Assembly (NCBI GenBank): GCA_963678215.1
Contig: OY782758.1
Location: forward strand, 1,798,001-1,862,000
DNA length: 64,000 nt
Source of the DNA: Thiobius zoothamnicola
GTDB lineage: Bacteria; Pseudomonadota; Gammaproteobacteria; Chromatiales; Chromatiaceae
Direction of reading: 5' to 3'
In this document: positions 36,053-44,174 of the stretch, piece by piece
Position numbering within the stretch: the first letter of the stretch is position 1
How the letters are laid out: every line of letters begins with the position of its first letter
Position numbers and translations under genes: made by a program
The notes under the pieces: generated by a model
What the model was told of the DNA's origin: nothing
Database searches by the model: none
The model's input: only the letters and a program-made list of their open reading frames with translations

Positions 36053-36683
36053 GGGCTTTTCCCAGCGTCAATGTTTGATGATCCTGTTGTAATAATTCAA
36101 CAGATTGGTGAGTGGTGAGCAATAAAATGCCGCCATTACGCAAATGTTCGCGTGAAATAAACTGCAATTGTTCTAATGCGGCCTGATCCAAGGCGCTGAA
36201 TGGCTCATCCAGCAACCAGAGCGTGGCTTTGCTCAGCCACAGGCGTGCTAACGCGACGCGACGTTTTTGCCCTTGGGATAAGAATTTTGTCGGAATATCC
36301 TCATGCCCTTGTAACCCCAATTCCTGTAAAGTGCGCCACACGGCTTTTTCCTCGACTGGCTCACCACGGATAATCGCCTGCATGCGCAGATTCTCCACGG
36401 CATTGAGTTCGTCTTTCAAGCCATTTGAGTGGCCTAAATAGAGCAAGGCTGATCGATAACCTTGCGGAGACTGGTTGATATCCTGGCTATTCCACTGCAC
36501 GGTGCCGCTTTGCACGGGTAATAAGCCGGCGATCGTACGCAATAAGGTGGTTTTTCCGCTGCCGTTATGGCCTCGTAAATGCATCAGTTGAGTGGATTCC
36601 AGATGAAAATTAACCTGTTTTAACAGTTGTCGATCGCCACGCGCGCAATGTAGATTAGTCACTTGAAGCCGATTTGAATGCAT
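36045..36683 (-). CDS. ccmA: Heme exporter ATP-binding subunit CcmA
   Basis: ABC ATPase driving the CcmABC complex. The 212 residues show the Walker A (LRGHNGSGKTTLLRTIAGLL), the ABC signature FLSQGQKRRVALARLW and Walker B TLWLLDEPFSALD, plus the switch histidine in LLTTHQSVEL. It is first in the ccmAB pair and divergent from the diheme cytochrome gene, which needs the same maturation system. Confidence 0.95.
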   Translation of the reverse strand: MHSNRLQVTNLHCARGDRQLLKQVNFHLESTQLMHLRGHNGSGKTTLLRTIAGLLPVQSGTVQWNSQDINQSPQGYRSALLYLGHSNGLKDELNAVENLRMQAIIRGEPVEEKAVWRTLQELGLQGHEDIPTKFLSQGQKRRVALARLWLSKATLWLLDEPFSALDQAALEQLQFISREHLRNGGILLLTTHQSVELLQQDHQTLTLGKAHA

Positions 36684-36810
36684 GATGTATTTTGTGTTCC
36701 AGGTTACGAAGGCGAGCTTATTCGCCGTCGGCCCCGTTGTGATTGGCTTGGCGGGGCATTAATGGCGGGTTAACAGCTGGTGCGAGACTTCAGTCTAAAT
36801 TGTCACATGG

Positions 36811-36837
36811 TTGTAGCCAAGGTAAGCTTGTTATAAT
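36811..36837 (+). promoter_or_regulatory. Putative sigma70 promoter of the diheme cytochrome gene
   Basis: A perfect TATAAT lies at 36832-36837 with TTGTAG 15 bases upstream (36811-36816), about 70 bases before the GTG start. The short spacing lowers confidence. Confidence 0.4.
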
Positions 36838-36908
36838 CAAAGGATTAATTAAATTTCGTCGCCCATATGGTCCGGGCGGCTGTTTCTGACCCTTAGGAGT
36901 TCTACATC

Positions 36909-37703
36909 GTGTCTGCACAGAATGATGCCGCCTTTTTGCGCGTATTTTTAATCGTACTGGGCGCTTTAGCCGTCTTTACCTTGTCTATTATGATCGTGGC
37001 CGGCTTTGTTTCCTATGATCTGAACCAAAAGCATCAACAGGATAGTCGCCTGCAAGCGATTATTGCTGAAAGAATCATGCCGGTTGGCGAAGTGGAGATC
37101 GCCAAGGCCGATACAGTGAATGAAGCGCCGAAACCCGCCAGCCAGATTGTCAGCGAAGCTTGTAACGCTTGTCATATGAGTGGTGCGTTGGGTGCCCCTA
37201 AAATTGGTGATAAGGCCGTTTGGAGTGATCGTTTGGCTGTCGGCGGTTTGGACGGTTTATATCACAACGCGATTAATGGTAAAGGCGCGATGCCGCCACG
37301 AGGCGGGGCAGCCAGCCTGAGTGATGATGACATCCGGGCCGCAGTCAAGCATATGTTAGAGGAAAGCCAAGTAGCGGCTTCAATGGAAGCTGGCGCGTCG
37401 GCTTCAACCACTGAATCAGCATCGATCAGTATTGCTGCGTCAGAGATTGCTGCGACAACTTCGGCGAAAGGCCAGGACGTTTACAGCACCGCTTGTCTGG
37501 CTTGTCATATGACAGGCGCAGCCGGAGCGCCTAAATTGGGTGACAAAGCAGCCTGGAAAGATCGTTTAGCGCAAGGCATGGCGACTTTGTATGCCAATGC
37601 CAACAAGGGTAAAGGCGCGATGCCACCTAAAGGCGGACGCATGGATTTGTCTGATCAGGATATTCAGGCGGCGGTGGATTATATGGTTGAGCAATCCAAA
37701 TGA
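36909..37703 (+). CDS. Diheme c-type cytochrome (c5-like repeats)
   Basis: A 264-residue membrane-anchored periplasmic cytochrome. One N-terminal helix (LRVFLIVLGALAVFTLSIMI) precedes two tandem cytochrome c5-like domains, each with CxxCH: ACNACHMSGALGAPKIGD at about residue 91 and ACLACHMTGAAGAPKLGD at about residue 197. Each has a distal Met (GAMPPRGG and GAMPPKGG). The linker is Ala/Ser-rich. It probably passes electrons to the terminal oxidase or another acceptor; the partner is unknown. GTG start after TTAGGAG. The downstream thiol-disulfide gene overlaps by four bases. Confidence 0.9.
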   Translation: MSAQNDAAFLRVFLIVLGALAVFTLSIMIVAGFVSYDLNQKHQQDSRLQAIIAERIMPVGEVEIAKADTVNEAPKPASQIVSEACNACHMSGALGAPKIGDKAVWSDRLAVGGLDGLYHNAINGKGAMPPRGGAASLSDDDIRAAVKHMLEESQVAASMEAGASASTTESASISIAASEIAATTSAKGQDVYSTACLACHMTGAAGAPKLGDKAAWKDRLAQGMATLYANANKGKGAMPPKGGRMDLSDQDIQAAVDYMVEQSK

Positions 37704-38338
37704 TTGCGCGCTTCGTCCAGCCTTTGTGGCTGATCGGCGTGGTTTTACTGATGTTTGTCGGGGGGTGCAGTCAAGCTCCCCAGACGGAAGTCAGTGAACT
37801 TGCTGAACAACCGATTGAATTCAGCTATACGCTGGTCAAGCAGGTGGACGAAGACGATGCTCAAGGTAAAATTCGCCTGATCAACTTTTTCTGGTATGGC
37901 TGCCCACATTGCAATGCCTTTCAGGAACATTTGCAGCCTTGGCTCACGGAGTGGGGGGATAAAATTCAATATCGGGCAGTGCCGGTTGGGCTGAAGCCCG
38001 AATGGGTGGACCACGCTCGAGCATTTTATGCCGCCCAAATGTTGGGAGGAGCCTCACGTTTCCATGAGGCGTTTTATGCGGCGATCCATCAACAAAAACG
38101 GGACCTGCATTCAGCGACTCAAATCACCCAATTCGCGGCATCTTTGGGTTTTGATGCGGCGGAATTCACTCAGGCAATGAATGCGCAGTCCACTGAAGCG
38201 GCCATTCTGGCAGATAATGCATTAGTTCGTCGTTATGGCGTTAATCGAACGCCTTCTTTGGTGCTTGGCGGGAAATACCTGATTTCACTTTCCACTGCTG
38301 GAGGATACGAGAATATGTTGGATGTTGTTGAGGTTTGA
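37700..38338 (+). CDS. DsbA-like thiol:disulfide interchange lipoprotein
   Basis: A 212-residue periplasmic DsbA-family oxidoreductase. The signal ends in FVGGC, a lipobox, so it is likely a lipoprotein. The redox site is YGCPHCNAF (CPHC, the DsbA motif) in the segment FFWYGCPHC, and the cis-proline loop is NRTPSLVLGG. It may form or shuffle disulfides, probably during c-type cytochrome maturation since it overlaps the cytochrome gene by four bases. A hairpin terminator follows at 38526. Confidence 0.9.
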   Translation: MIARFVQPLWLIGVVLLMFVGGCSQAPQTEVSELAEQPIEFSYTLVKQVDEDDAQGKIRLINFFWYGCPHCNAFQEHLQPWLTEWGDKIQYRAVPVGLKPEWVDHARAFYAAQMLGGASRFHEAFYAAIHQQKRDLHSATQITQFAASLGFDAAEFTQAMNAQSTEAAILADNALVRRYGVNRTPSLVLGGKYLISLSTAGGYENMLDVVEV

Positions 38339-38525
38339 TCAAACAGCCTTAAACCGCTCAAGACTGGGATCGCGGGTTTCTTCGATTGCGTCGTTATGAG
38401 GCTGTGCTGCGCGATCTTTCGCCTTTTAAAGTTACCGGCTTTTGTTCCCGTGGCGATATGACCCGGTCTCTCCACCATTTTTTTGGCCATCATAATGGAT
38501 GAATGGTTTTCATTGTGAGTAAAAC

Positions 38526-38548
38526 CATCACTGGAGTGATGCGTTTTT
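38526..38548 (+). terminator. Rho-independent terminator after the DsbA-like gene
   Basis: CATCACT (38526-38532) pairs with AGTGATG (38535-38541) with a two-base GG loop as drawn, then CGTTTTTG. It lies 20 bases before the start of the next gene, so it could also attenuate that gene. Confidence 0.5.
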
Positions 38549-38568
38549 GAGTATCTGAGTACCGAGGC

Positions 38569-39066
38569 ATGATGCGTATAGTAGGCTTTTCCTTATTTTT
38601 CATGGTATTTCTGGTTTTATCCGGGTGCGAGAAAGCGTCATGGAATGAAAAGGATTTACCGCTTTATTCAAAAACTTATGCGCCTGAACATGATCCTGAA
38701 GCGGATTTGGAGTTTGCGCTTAAAGAAGCGGAAGAGACCCAGCGCCGGGTATTGATATTCGTCGGTGGAAACTGGTGCCCTTGGTGCCGCGCTCTGGATC
38801 AGTTTCTGACGCAAGAAAAACCGGCGTTAAATGCTTTTCTACACCGGCATTATGTGTTGTTGAAAGTGTATTACGGCAAAGAAAATTACAATCGTAACTT
38901 CTTGTCGGGTTTTCCTTTGATGCCGGGTACCCCGCATTTTTATGTGCTTGAGGCCGATGGCACTTTGATTCATTCACAGCCAACCGAGGTATTGGAAAAA
39001 GGCCGTAGTTATGACGGATTGAAACTGCGGGCATTCCTCGAAAAATGGGCACCAGACCAAAGCTGA
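38569..39066 (+). CDS. Thioredoxin-family lipoprotein
   Basis: A 165-residue protein. The signal peptide ends VLSGCEKAS, a lipobox, so it is attached to the envelope. The thioredoxin-like fold carries NWCPWCRALDQFL, a CxxC redox site, and the cis-proline part MPGTPHFYVLEADG. It resembles the DsbD-gamma/thiol reductase shape, with a donor unknown. Two ATGs adjoin (38569, 38572). Its 3' end overlaps the pseudopilin gene by 22 bases. Confidence 0.82.
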   Translation: MMRIVGFSLFFMVFLVLSGCEKASWNEKDLPLYSKTYAPEHDPEADLEFALKEAEETQRRVLIFVGGNWCPWCRALDQFLTQEKPALNAFLHRHYVLLKVYYGKENYNRNFLSGFPLMPGTPHFYVLEADGTLIHSQPTEVLEKGRSYDGLKLRAFLEKWAPDQS

Positions 39067-39458
39067 CAGCCGGTTCGTCAGGCCGCCGTGGATTCAGTTT
39101 GATTGAGGTGCTGGTGGCGCTGCTGATCTTGGGTATTGCGTTTGGTGCATCTGTCCGGGTGGTTTCCCAATCAACCACTTTGTTGCAGGCGTTGAATGAG
39201 CGTACGGAGGCCGATGTTTTATTGAGCGAACGTTTGGGGGAGTTGCGTTTGACTGGTCAGTGGCCGCCGCTTGGCGAGAAATCTGAGTCATTTACGGCGA
39301 ATAGCCGTCAGTGGTATTGGCGTCGGATCACCACAGAAACGGCTGATCGGGATGTGCGCAAAGTGGAAATGCAAGTTGGTCTGGAGAAGACTGAAGCCAT
39401 GGAGCGGCAACTTTTGGTCACCCGCTTCGCCTATATTCGTCAGATGGATGTTCTGTAA
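39045..39458 (+). CDS. gspI: Type II secretion minor pseudopilin GspI-like
   Basis: A 137-residue pseudopilin. The N-terminal GFSLIEVLVALLILGIAFG is the prepilin peptidase site (cleavage before Phe) with the GspI pattern FSLIEVLVAL. The GspI C-terminal part is visible in LLSERLGELRLTG and REF-like WYWRRITTE. GspI normally sits in a gspH-I-J-K run, but here neither gspH, J nor K is adjacent. It may be recruited by machinery elsewhere in the genome, or be a remnant of a lost cluster. It overlaps the preceding gene by 22 bases. Confidence 0.82.
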   Translation: MGTRPKLTAGSSGRRGFSLIEVLVALLILGIAFGASVRVVSQSTTLLQALNERTEADVLLSERLGELRLTGQWPPLGEKSESFTANSRQWYWRRITTETADRDVRKVEMQVGLEKTEAMERQLLVTRFAYIRQMDVL

Positions 39459-39659
39459 TCACCTAAAGAGTCAGGTTGATTGACGCTCAGTAAAACTGAC
39501 TTTTCCCTTCATGTTTTAGGCGCAAGTCCGCTGGCATCGCGCTCTTGCTGACAGTATTTATCAGCTACTGAGACTGCATCAGTTTGAATACGCGCTGTGA
39601 CGTGCATAATAGTTTGCGGAATGAATTGTGTTGGACGCCATTCCACGGCATGTCAACCG

Positions 39660-40400
39660 TTAATGATATTTTTCACTACTGATCTGCCCCGGTTGGCGTC
39701 GCAGATGTTTCTTTAACCCACGCATATGCAGCGCATCGCTCATGTCGCGGATCATTTGGGTGTTGCCGCATAGCATGAAATGGCTGAATGCGGGATCAAT
39801 ATTGCAGCCAGCACGAATTTCCAGTTGTCTATCCTGCAATGCCTGCGTCACCCGTCCAGCATAGGCGCCTACGGGCGCATCGCGGGTGACGCATGGAATC
39901 ACTTTGAGTTTGACATGGTCATGCATCAATTTGGCCAACAGACCCGTGTAAGCAAGTTGATCCGCATGACGTACGCCATGCACTAAAGTCAGATGATCAA
40001 ATCGCTGCCAAGCGTCGTCGGTTTGCATGATCGACAGAAAAGGGCCAATCCCGGTGCCAGTTGCCACCATCCATAGGTCGCGTACATTGGTCGGTAATTC
40101 ATCCAGTGTTAGAAAGCCGCTGCAACGGTCACTGATCCAAAGATTATCGCCAACCTGCAATTGCATCAGTAAAGGGCTTAATGGTCCGGTGGGAACTTTA
40201 TTGAGGAAAATTTCGAGATAGGGTGCATCCGGTGAATTGACGCAAGAATAAGGTCGGGCGATTCTTTCGCCATGAATATCCAAGGCCACGCGAATGAATT
40301 GACCAGCCGTGAAATCCGGGCGCGGACCCGCAATACGCAACGAAATGTGAGTTTCCGTCCAGACTGTGCGGTCAATCAAGGTGCCATTTAGCCAAGCCAT
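39660..40400 (-). CDS. fpr: Ferredoxin--NADP reductase
   Basis: Cytoplasmic FAD enzyme exchanging electrons between NADPH and ferredoxin/flavodoxin. FAD binding: RPYSCVNSPDAP and LWISDRCSGFLTLDEL; NADP binding: MVATGTGIGPFLSIM and LVHGVRHADQL. Bacterial plant-type reductases of the Fpr group have about 250 residues, as here (246). I start at ATG 40400 (MAWLNGTLIDR), with GAGGAA nine bases upstream; the frame runs to 40556 but upstream residues are not family-like. A C-terminal KYH end is unusual, as the family usually ends in an aromatic or -VEKYW. Confidence 0.88.
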   Translation of the reverse strand: MAWLNGTLIDRTVWTETHISLRIAGPRPDFTAGQFIRVALDIHGERIARPYSCVNSPDAPYLEIFLNKVPTGPLSPLLMQLQVGDNLWISDRCSGFLTLDELPTNVRDLWMVATGTGIGPFLSIMQTDDAWQRFDHLTLVHGVRHADQLAYTGLLAKLMHDHVKLKVIPCVTRDAPVGAYAGRVTQALQDRQLEIRAGCNIDPAFSHFMLCGNTQMIRDMSDALHMRGLKKHLRRQPGQISSEKYH

Positions 40401-40701
40401 CAGTATTCCTCTCAGGAATTGAGTTGGGGCTGAACATAACCTGTTGCGGTAATGTATAAAAGCGTTTTTACCTGTGGAATCAGGCACATTTTTGCCAGTT
40501 TGCTCAGTGTCGCCTGAATGGATTAATGCGCTGTACCATCGGTTAATTCCAATCATGGGAAACCCTGTGGCGGATGGGCCGTAACTTTGATATTACGGCG
40601 CAATATCATGTTTTGTACCTTGATATGGTAGATCTACCCAAAGGGTGTGCGGTATTTGCTCAAAATCTTCGATATGAGTGGATGGCAAAGGTCAGTGAGG
40701 T
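40401..40701. other. Intergenic region between fpr and the pRiA4b ORF-3-like gene
   Basis: About 300 bases. It contains the fpr ribosome site and promoter region on the minus strand. A 43-codon plus-strand frame (40574-40705) has no ribosome site and is not counted as a gene. No repeat or RNA recognised. Confidence 0.3.
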
Positions 40702-41247
40702 TTAACGCATTTCGGCAAATATCGCGTTTACCGACTCGGTATCAAAGGCTTCCGGGTCCAGATTTTCGCCAACCCATTCAATCATTTCTTCATGTTGCTC
40801 ATGCTTTGGGTTTTTCAGGATCTCTATGAGTTCCTGGTAGCCCCAGATCCCGCCGCAGTCTTCCGGCGGACAGGCCCGTTTGCCCTTGGTGCAGTAGGGC
40901 AGTGGTTGGTCTTTTTCATAAGGTGTGATTTTTTCCAAATCAATTCTATGCAGCCAGCCATCACCAAAATCGTATTCATAGCGCATCCACTGCTTTTCTG
41001 ATTTTAGTAATTGATCCAGGCGGTGTTTGTTTTCATCCTGTATCTGCATGTCGTCATCTGGTATGCCGTAATCGGTATTGTTGAAGGTGAATTGGTGCAG
41101 GTGGCAATCAAACCAACCCATGGATGCTTGCACGATTTGGTGTAACTCACCCAGTGAAATGTTACTTGGCACGAGAATTCTGCGCCAGATGGGTGGTTTG
41201 GCGCCTTCCAGGGTGATTTTTAGTTGATAGGTCTGTTTTGCTGACAT
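40702..41247 (-). CDS. Plasmid pRiA4b ORF-3-like (IS1096-passenger TnpR-type) protein
   Basis: A 181-residue protein of the pRiA4b ORF-3 family. Hallmarks: LKITLEGAKPPIWRRILVPS, then LHQIVQASMGWFDCHLHQF, EYDFGDGWLHRI, and the cysteine pair in GKRACPPEDCGGIWGYQ. The family is common on plasmids and mobile elements but occurs widely on chromosomes; no biochemical function is proven. No transposase or terminal repeats flank it here. It is a single gene following mnmG on the same strand with a 27-base gap. Confidence 0.88.
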   Translation of the reverse strand: MSAKQTYQLKITLEGAKPPIWRRILVPSNISLGELHQIVQASMGWFDCHLHQFTFNNTDYGIPDDDMQIQDENKHRLDQLLKSEKQWMRYEYDFGDGWLHRIDLEKITPYEKDQPLPYCTKGKRACPPEDCGGIWGYQELIEILKNPKHEQHEEMIEWVGENLDPEAFDTESVNAIFAEMR

Positions 41248-41274
41248 GTTGTGTGTCCCGGGGTTAATGGTTTA

Positions 41275-43161
41275 TCAGGTTGAGTGCTTTTTTAGATGTA
41301 CCATCAATAATGAAATGGCCGCTGGCGTGATGCCGGGTATGCGTCCTGCCTGGCCGATGGTATCGGGTTTGTGCCTTGATAGTTTTTCGCTGACTTCGGC
41401 GGAGAGTCCTTTAATGCCGCCGTAGTCAAAATCAGTGGGCAATTTGATGGTTTCAGCGCGTCGCGCACGTTCCACTTCTGTGTGCTGGCGTTCAATGTAG
41501 CCGGCGTATTTCGCTTGGATTTCGACTTGTTCGGCGACTTGTTCGGTTAAATCGGCGTTTATTTCCGTTTTGCCAACGGTTGGGATGCGAATGACGTTGG
41601 CGTAGTTGGATTGTGGTCTGGCGATCAAGTCCAGAGCACGGGTTTCTTTGCGTAATACGTCGCCGATGAGGTTTCTGGCGTGTTCGTCGGACAGGTCTTT
41701 GGGTTTGACCCAGATATGATTTAAGCGTTGTTGTTCCTGGGCAATGGCTTCGCGTTTGCGTTCGTGGAATGCCCATTGCGCATCACTGATGAGGCCCAGA
41801 TTGTGACCGGTTTCAGTCAGACGCAGGTCGGCATTATCTTCACGCAGCATTAAACGGTATTCCGCGCGGGAGGTGAACATGCGGTAAGGCTCCGGGGTGC
41901 CGCGCGTGATCAGGTCGTCAACCAAAACGCCGAGGTAAGCTTCATCGCGGCGTGGATGCCAAGGGGCCTTTTCTTGTATTTGCAAACCGGCATTCAATCC
42001 GGCCAGTAAACCTTGCGCGGCGGCTTCCTCATAACCGGTCGTGCCATTGATTTGCCCGGCGAAATACAAACCTTGAATGAATTGGGTTTCCAGTGAAGGG
42101 CGTAAGTCGCGGGGATCGAAGAAATCATATTCAATAGCGTAGCCGGGTCGGGTGATTTTGGCTTGTTCAAAGCCGCGCATAGAGCGTACAAGCTCCCATT
42201 GCACATCAAATGGGAGAGAGGTTGAAATGCCATTTGGGTATACCTCGTTGGAGGTCAGTCCCTCGGGTTCGATAAAGATTTGATGCGAGTTTTTATCCGC
42301 AAACCGTGTGATTTTGTCTTCGATGGAAGGGCAGTAGCGTGGCCCTGTTCCTTCAATGATACCGGTGTATAAAGGGGAGCGCGACATGCCAGTGCGGATG
42401 ATGTCGTGGGTTTTTTCGTTGGTGTGAGTGATGTGGCAGGCGATTTGTTGCGGATGTTCTTCGCGTTTGCCGGTGTAAGAAAACACGGGTGTTGGGGTGT
42501 CGCCAAATTGGGCCTCCAGATCGTCGTAGTTAATGCTACGACGGTTGATACGCGGCGGCGTACCGGTTTTCAGTCTTGCGACATGAAATGGCAGTTCACG
42601 TAAACGGTGTGATAGGGCATTGGCGGGTGGGTCGCCTGCCCGTCCGCCCTGGAAGTTTTCCAGACCAATGTGGATGCGTCCCCCAAGAAAAGTGCCTACG
42701 GTGAGGACAACGGCCTGAGCGCGAAGTTTCAGCCCCATTTGAGTGATGACGCCAGCGATTCGATCATTCTCAATGATCAGATCATCAACCGATTGTTGGA
42801 AAATATCCAGATTGGGCTGGTTTTCCAAGGCGGCGCGAATGGCGGCTTTGTAGAGTAAACGGTCCGCTTGGGCGCGGGTCGCTCGTACGGCAGGGCCTTT
42901 GCGTGAATTTAACGTACGAAATTGAATGCCTGCCTGGTCTGTCGCATGCGCCATGATGCCGCCAAGTGCATCAATTTCTTTGACCAAATGGCCTTTGCCG
43001 ATGCCGCCGATCGCTGGATTACAGCTCATTTGGCCCAGGCTGTCGATGTTATGCGTCAGTAGCAAAGTTTTAATGCCCATGCGCGCTGCGGCGAGTGCTG
43101 CCTCAGCACCAGCGTGTCCGCCGCCGACGATGATGACGGGGTAAGTTTCTGTATAAAGCAT
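41275..43161 (-). CDS. mnmG: tRNA uridine-5-carboxymethylaminomethyl modification enzyme MnmG (GidA)
   Basis: FAD enzyme that with MnmE installs the cmnm5 group at wobble uridine 34 of several tRNAs. The 628 residues are full length. The FAD fold is VGGGHAGAEAALAAARMG at the start; SCNPAIGGIGKGHLVKE is a classic segment, and GSTYEEA-like motif appears as GTTGYEEAAAQGLLAGLNA. C-terminal helices include YAGYIERQHTEVERAR. It usually begins the gidA-gidB-par cluster; here the neighbours are the pRiA4b-like gene and, divergently, nuoA. Confidence 0.97.
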   Translation of the reverse strand: MLYTETYPVIIVGGGHAGAEAALAAARMGIKTLLLTHNIDSLGQMSCNPAIGGIGKGHLVKEIDALGGIMAHATDQAGIQFRTLNSRKGPAVRATRAQADRLLYKAAIRAALENQPNLDIFQQSVDDLIIENDRIAGVITQMGLKLRAQAVVLTVGTFLGGRIHIGLENFQGGRAGDPPANALSHRLRELPFHVARLKTGTPPRINRRSINYDDLEAQFGDTPTPVFSYTGKREEHPQQIACHITHTNEKTHDIIRTGMSRSPLYTGIIEGTGPRYCPSIEDKITRFADKNSHQIFIEPEGLTSNEVYPNGISTSLPFDVQWELVRSMRGFEQAKITRPGYAIEYDFFDPRDLRPSLETQFIQGLYFAGQINGTTGYEEAAAQGLLAGLNAGLQIQEKAPWHPRRDEAYLGVLVDDLITRGTPEPYRMFTSRAEYRLMLREDNADLRLTETGHNLGLISDAQWAFHERKREAIAQEQQRLNHIWVKPKDLSDEHARNLIGDVLRKETRALDLIARPQSNYANVIRIPTVGKTEINADLTEQVAEQVEIQAKYAGYIERQHTEVERARRAETIKLPTDFDYGGIKGLSAEVSEKLSRHKPDTIGQAGRIPGITPAAISLLMVHLKKHST

Positions 43162-43249
43162 TGAATTAAGTAATATTGATTTTTTATGGCAGAGAAAATG
43201 ATGAGCTTTAGTTTAATATAAACAATGATTTAGTATGAAGTTGCCTGGT

Positions 43250-43278
43250 TTGACAGGCTGCGAGCCTGTCGCTATGCT
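43250..43278 (+). promoter_or_regulatory. Promoter of the nuo operon with overlapping palindrome
   Basis: TTGACA (43250-43255), a 17-base spacer, and TATGCT (43273-43278) form an almost consensus sigma70 promoter about 60 bases before nuoA. The spacer and -35 carry a perfect inverted repeat GACAGGCT-GCG-AGCCTGTC (43252-43270), which would suit a repressor operator. The regulator is not identifiable. Confidence 0.6.
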
Positions 43279-43338
43279 TCGCCGATCTGAATACAATGAT
43301 GTCCTGTTGGTAAAGACAAGCCTGGAGTGCTCGGCATT

Positions 43339-43695
43339 ATGCTGGAAAATTATTTACCTATTCTGATCTTCATCGCCATTGGCCTGTTGTTTGGCGCAGC
43401 GATGATTGGAGTGGGCTTCATTATGTCTCCCCGTAAGCCTGATAGTGACAAACTCTCGCCCTATGAATGTGGTTTCGAGGCGTTTGAAGATTCCCGCATG
43501 AAATTCGATGTGCGCTATTACCTCGTGGCTATCCTGTTCATTATCTTCGATTTGGAAATCGCATTTTTGTTTCCATGGGCGGTTGTGCTGGATCAAATCG
43601 GTATGGCGGGATTTTGGGCGATGATGATTTTCCTTGGCATTTTGGTTGTCGGTTTTATTTATGAGTGGAAGAAAGGAGCGCTGGAATGGGAGTAG
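43339..43695 (+). CDS. nuoA: NADH-quinone oxidoreductase subunit A
   Basis: Small membrane subunit of complex I at the junction of the arms. Three helices lie in 118 residues (LPILIFIAIGLLFGAAMIG; YYLVAILFIIFDLEIAFLF; MAGFWAMMIFLGILVVGF), with the conserved DKLSPYECGFEAF loop in between, placed near the quinone cavity. I start at ATG 43339; a GTG twelve bases upstream (43327) is an alternative. It is first of the operon and overlaps nuoB by ten bases. Confidence 0.95.
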   Translation: MLENYLPILIFIAIGLLFGAAMIGVGFIMSPRKPDSDKLSPYECGFEAFEDSRMKFDVRYYLVAILFIIFDLEIAFLFPWAVVLDQIGMAGFWAMMIFLGILVVGFIYEWKKGALEWE

Positions 43696-44162
43696 AGGGT
43701 ATTCTCGAACAGGGCTTTGTCACGACGACGGCGGATAAGCTCATCAACTGGGCGCGCACGGGTTCCATGTGGCCAATGACTTTCGGTTTGGCTTGTTGCG
43801 CGGTTGAAATGATGCATGCGGCGGCCTCCCGTTACGATATGGACCGTTTTGGGATGGTGTTCCGTCCGAGTCCACGTCAGTCGGATGTAATGATCGTTGC
43901 TGGCACCTTGGTGAATAAAATGGCTCCGGCTTTGCGTAAGGTTTACGATCAGATGCCTGAACCGCGTTGGGTGATTTCCATGGGTTCTTGCGCCAACGGC
44001 GGCGGTTATTACCATTATTCCTACTCTGTGGTGCGTGGGTGTGATCGCATTGTGCCAGTGGATGTTTATGTGCCGGGTTGTCCACCCACTGCTGAAGCTT
44101 TGTTGTACGGCATTCTGCAATTGCAGAATAAAATTCGCCGTACTAATACCATCGCGCGCTAA
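43686..44162 (+). CDS. nuoB: NADH-quinone oxidoreductase subunit B
   Basis: Peripheral subunit holding the terminal N2 [4Fe-4S] cluster, next to the quinone site. Ligands are in TFGLACCAVEMMH, SMGSCANGGGYY and YVPGCPPTAEALLYGI, all intact. The 158-residue start MGVEGILEQGFV follows AAAGGAG; the frame extends upstream into nuoA, with which it overlaps. Confidence 0.96.
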   Translation: MGVEGILEQGFVTTTADKLINWARTGSMWPMTFGLACCAVEMMHAAASRYDMDRFGMVFRPSPRQSDVMIVAGTLVNKMAPALRKVYDQMPEPRWVISMGSCANGGGYYHYSYSVVRGCDRIVPVDVYVPGCPPTAEALLYGILQLQNKIRRTNTIAR

Positions 44163-44174
44163 TCGGGTGTCGAT

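Noticed and set aside
40574..40705. A 43-codon frame (MGRNFDITAQYH...) between fpr and the pRiA4b-like gene
   Set aside because: No ribosome site and a short overlap with a real gene; I cannot support it.
40702..41247. The pRiA4b ORF-3-like gene as a sign of an insertion sequence
   Set aside because: No transposase and no terminal inverted repeats flank it, and the family is common on chromosomes.
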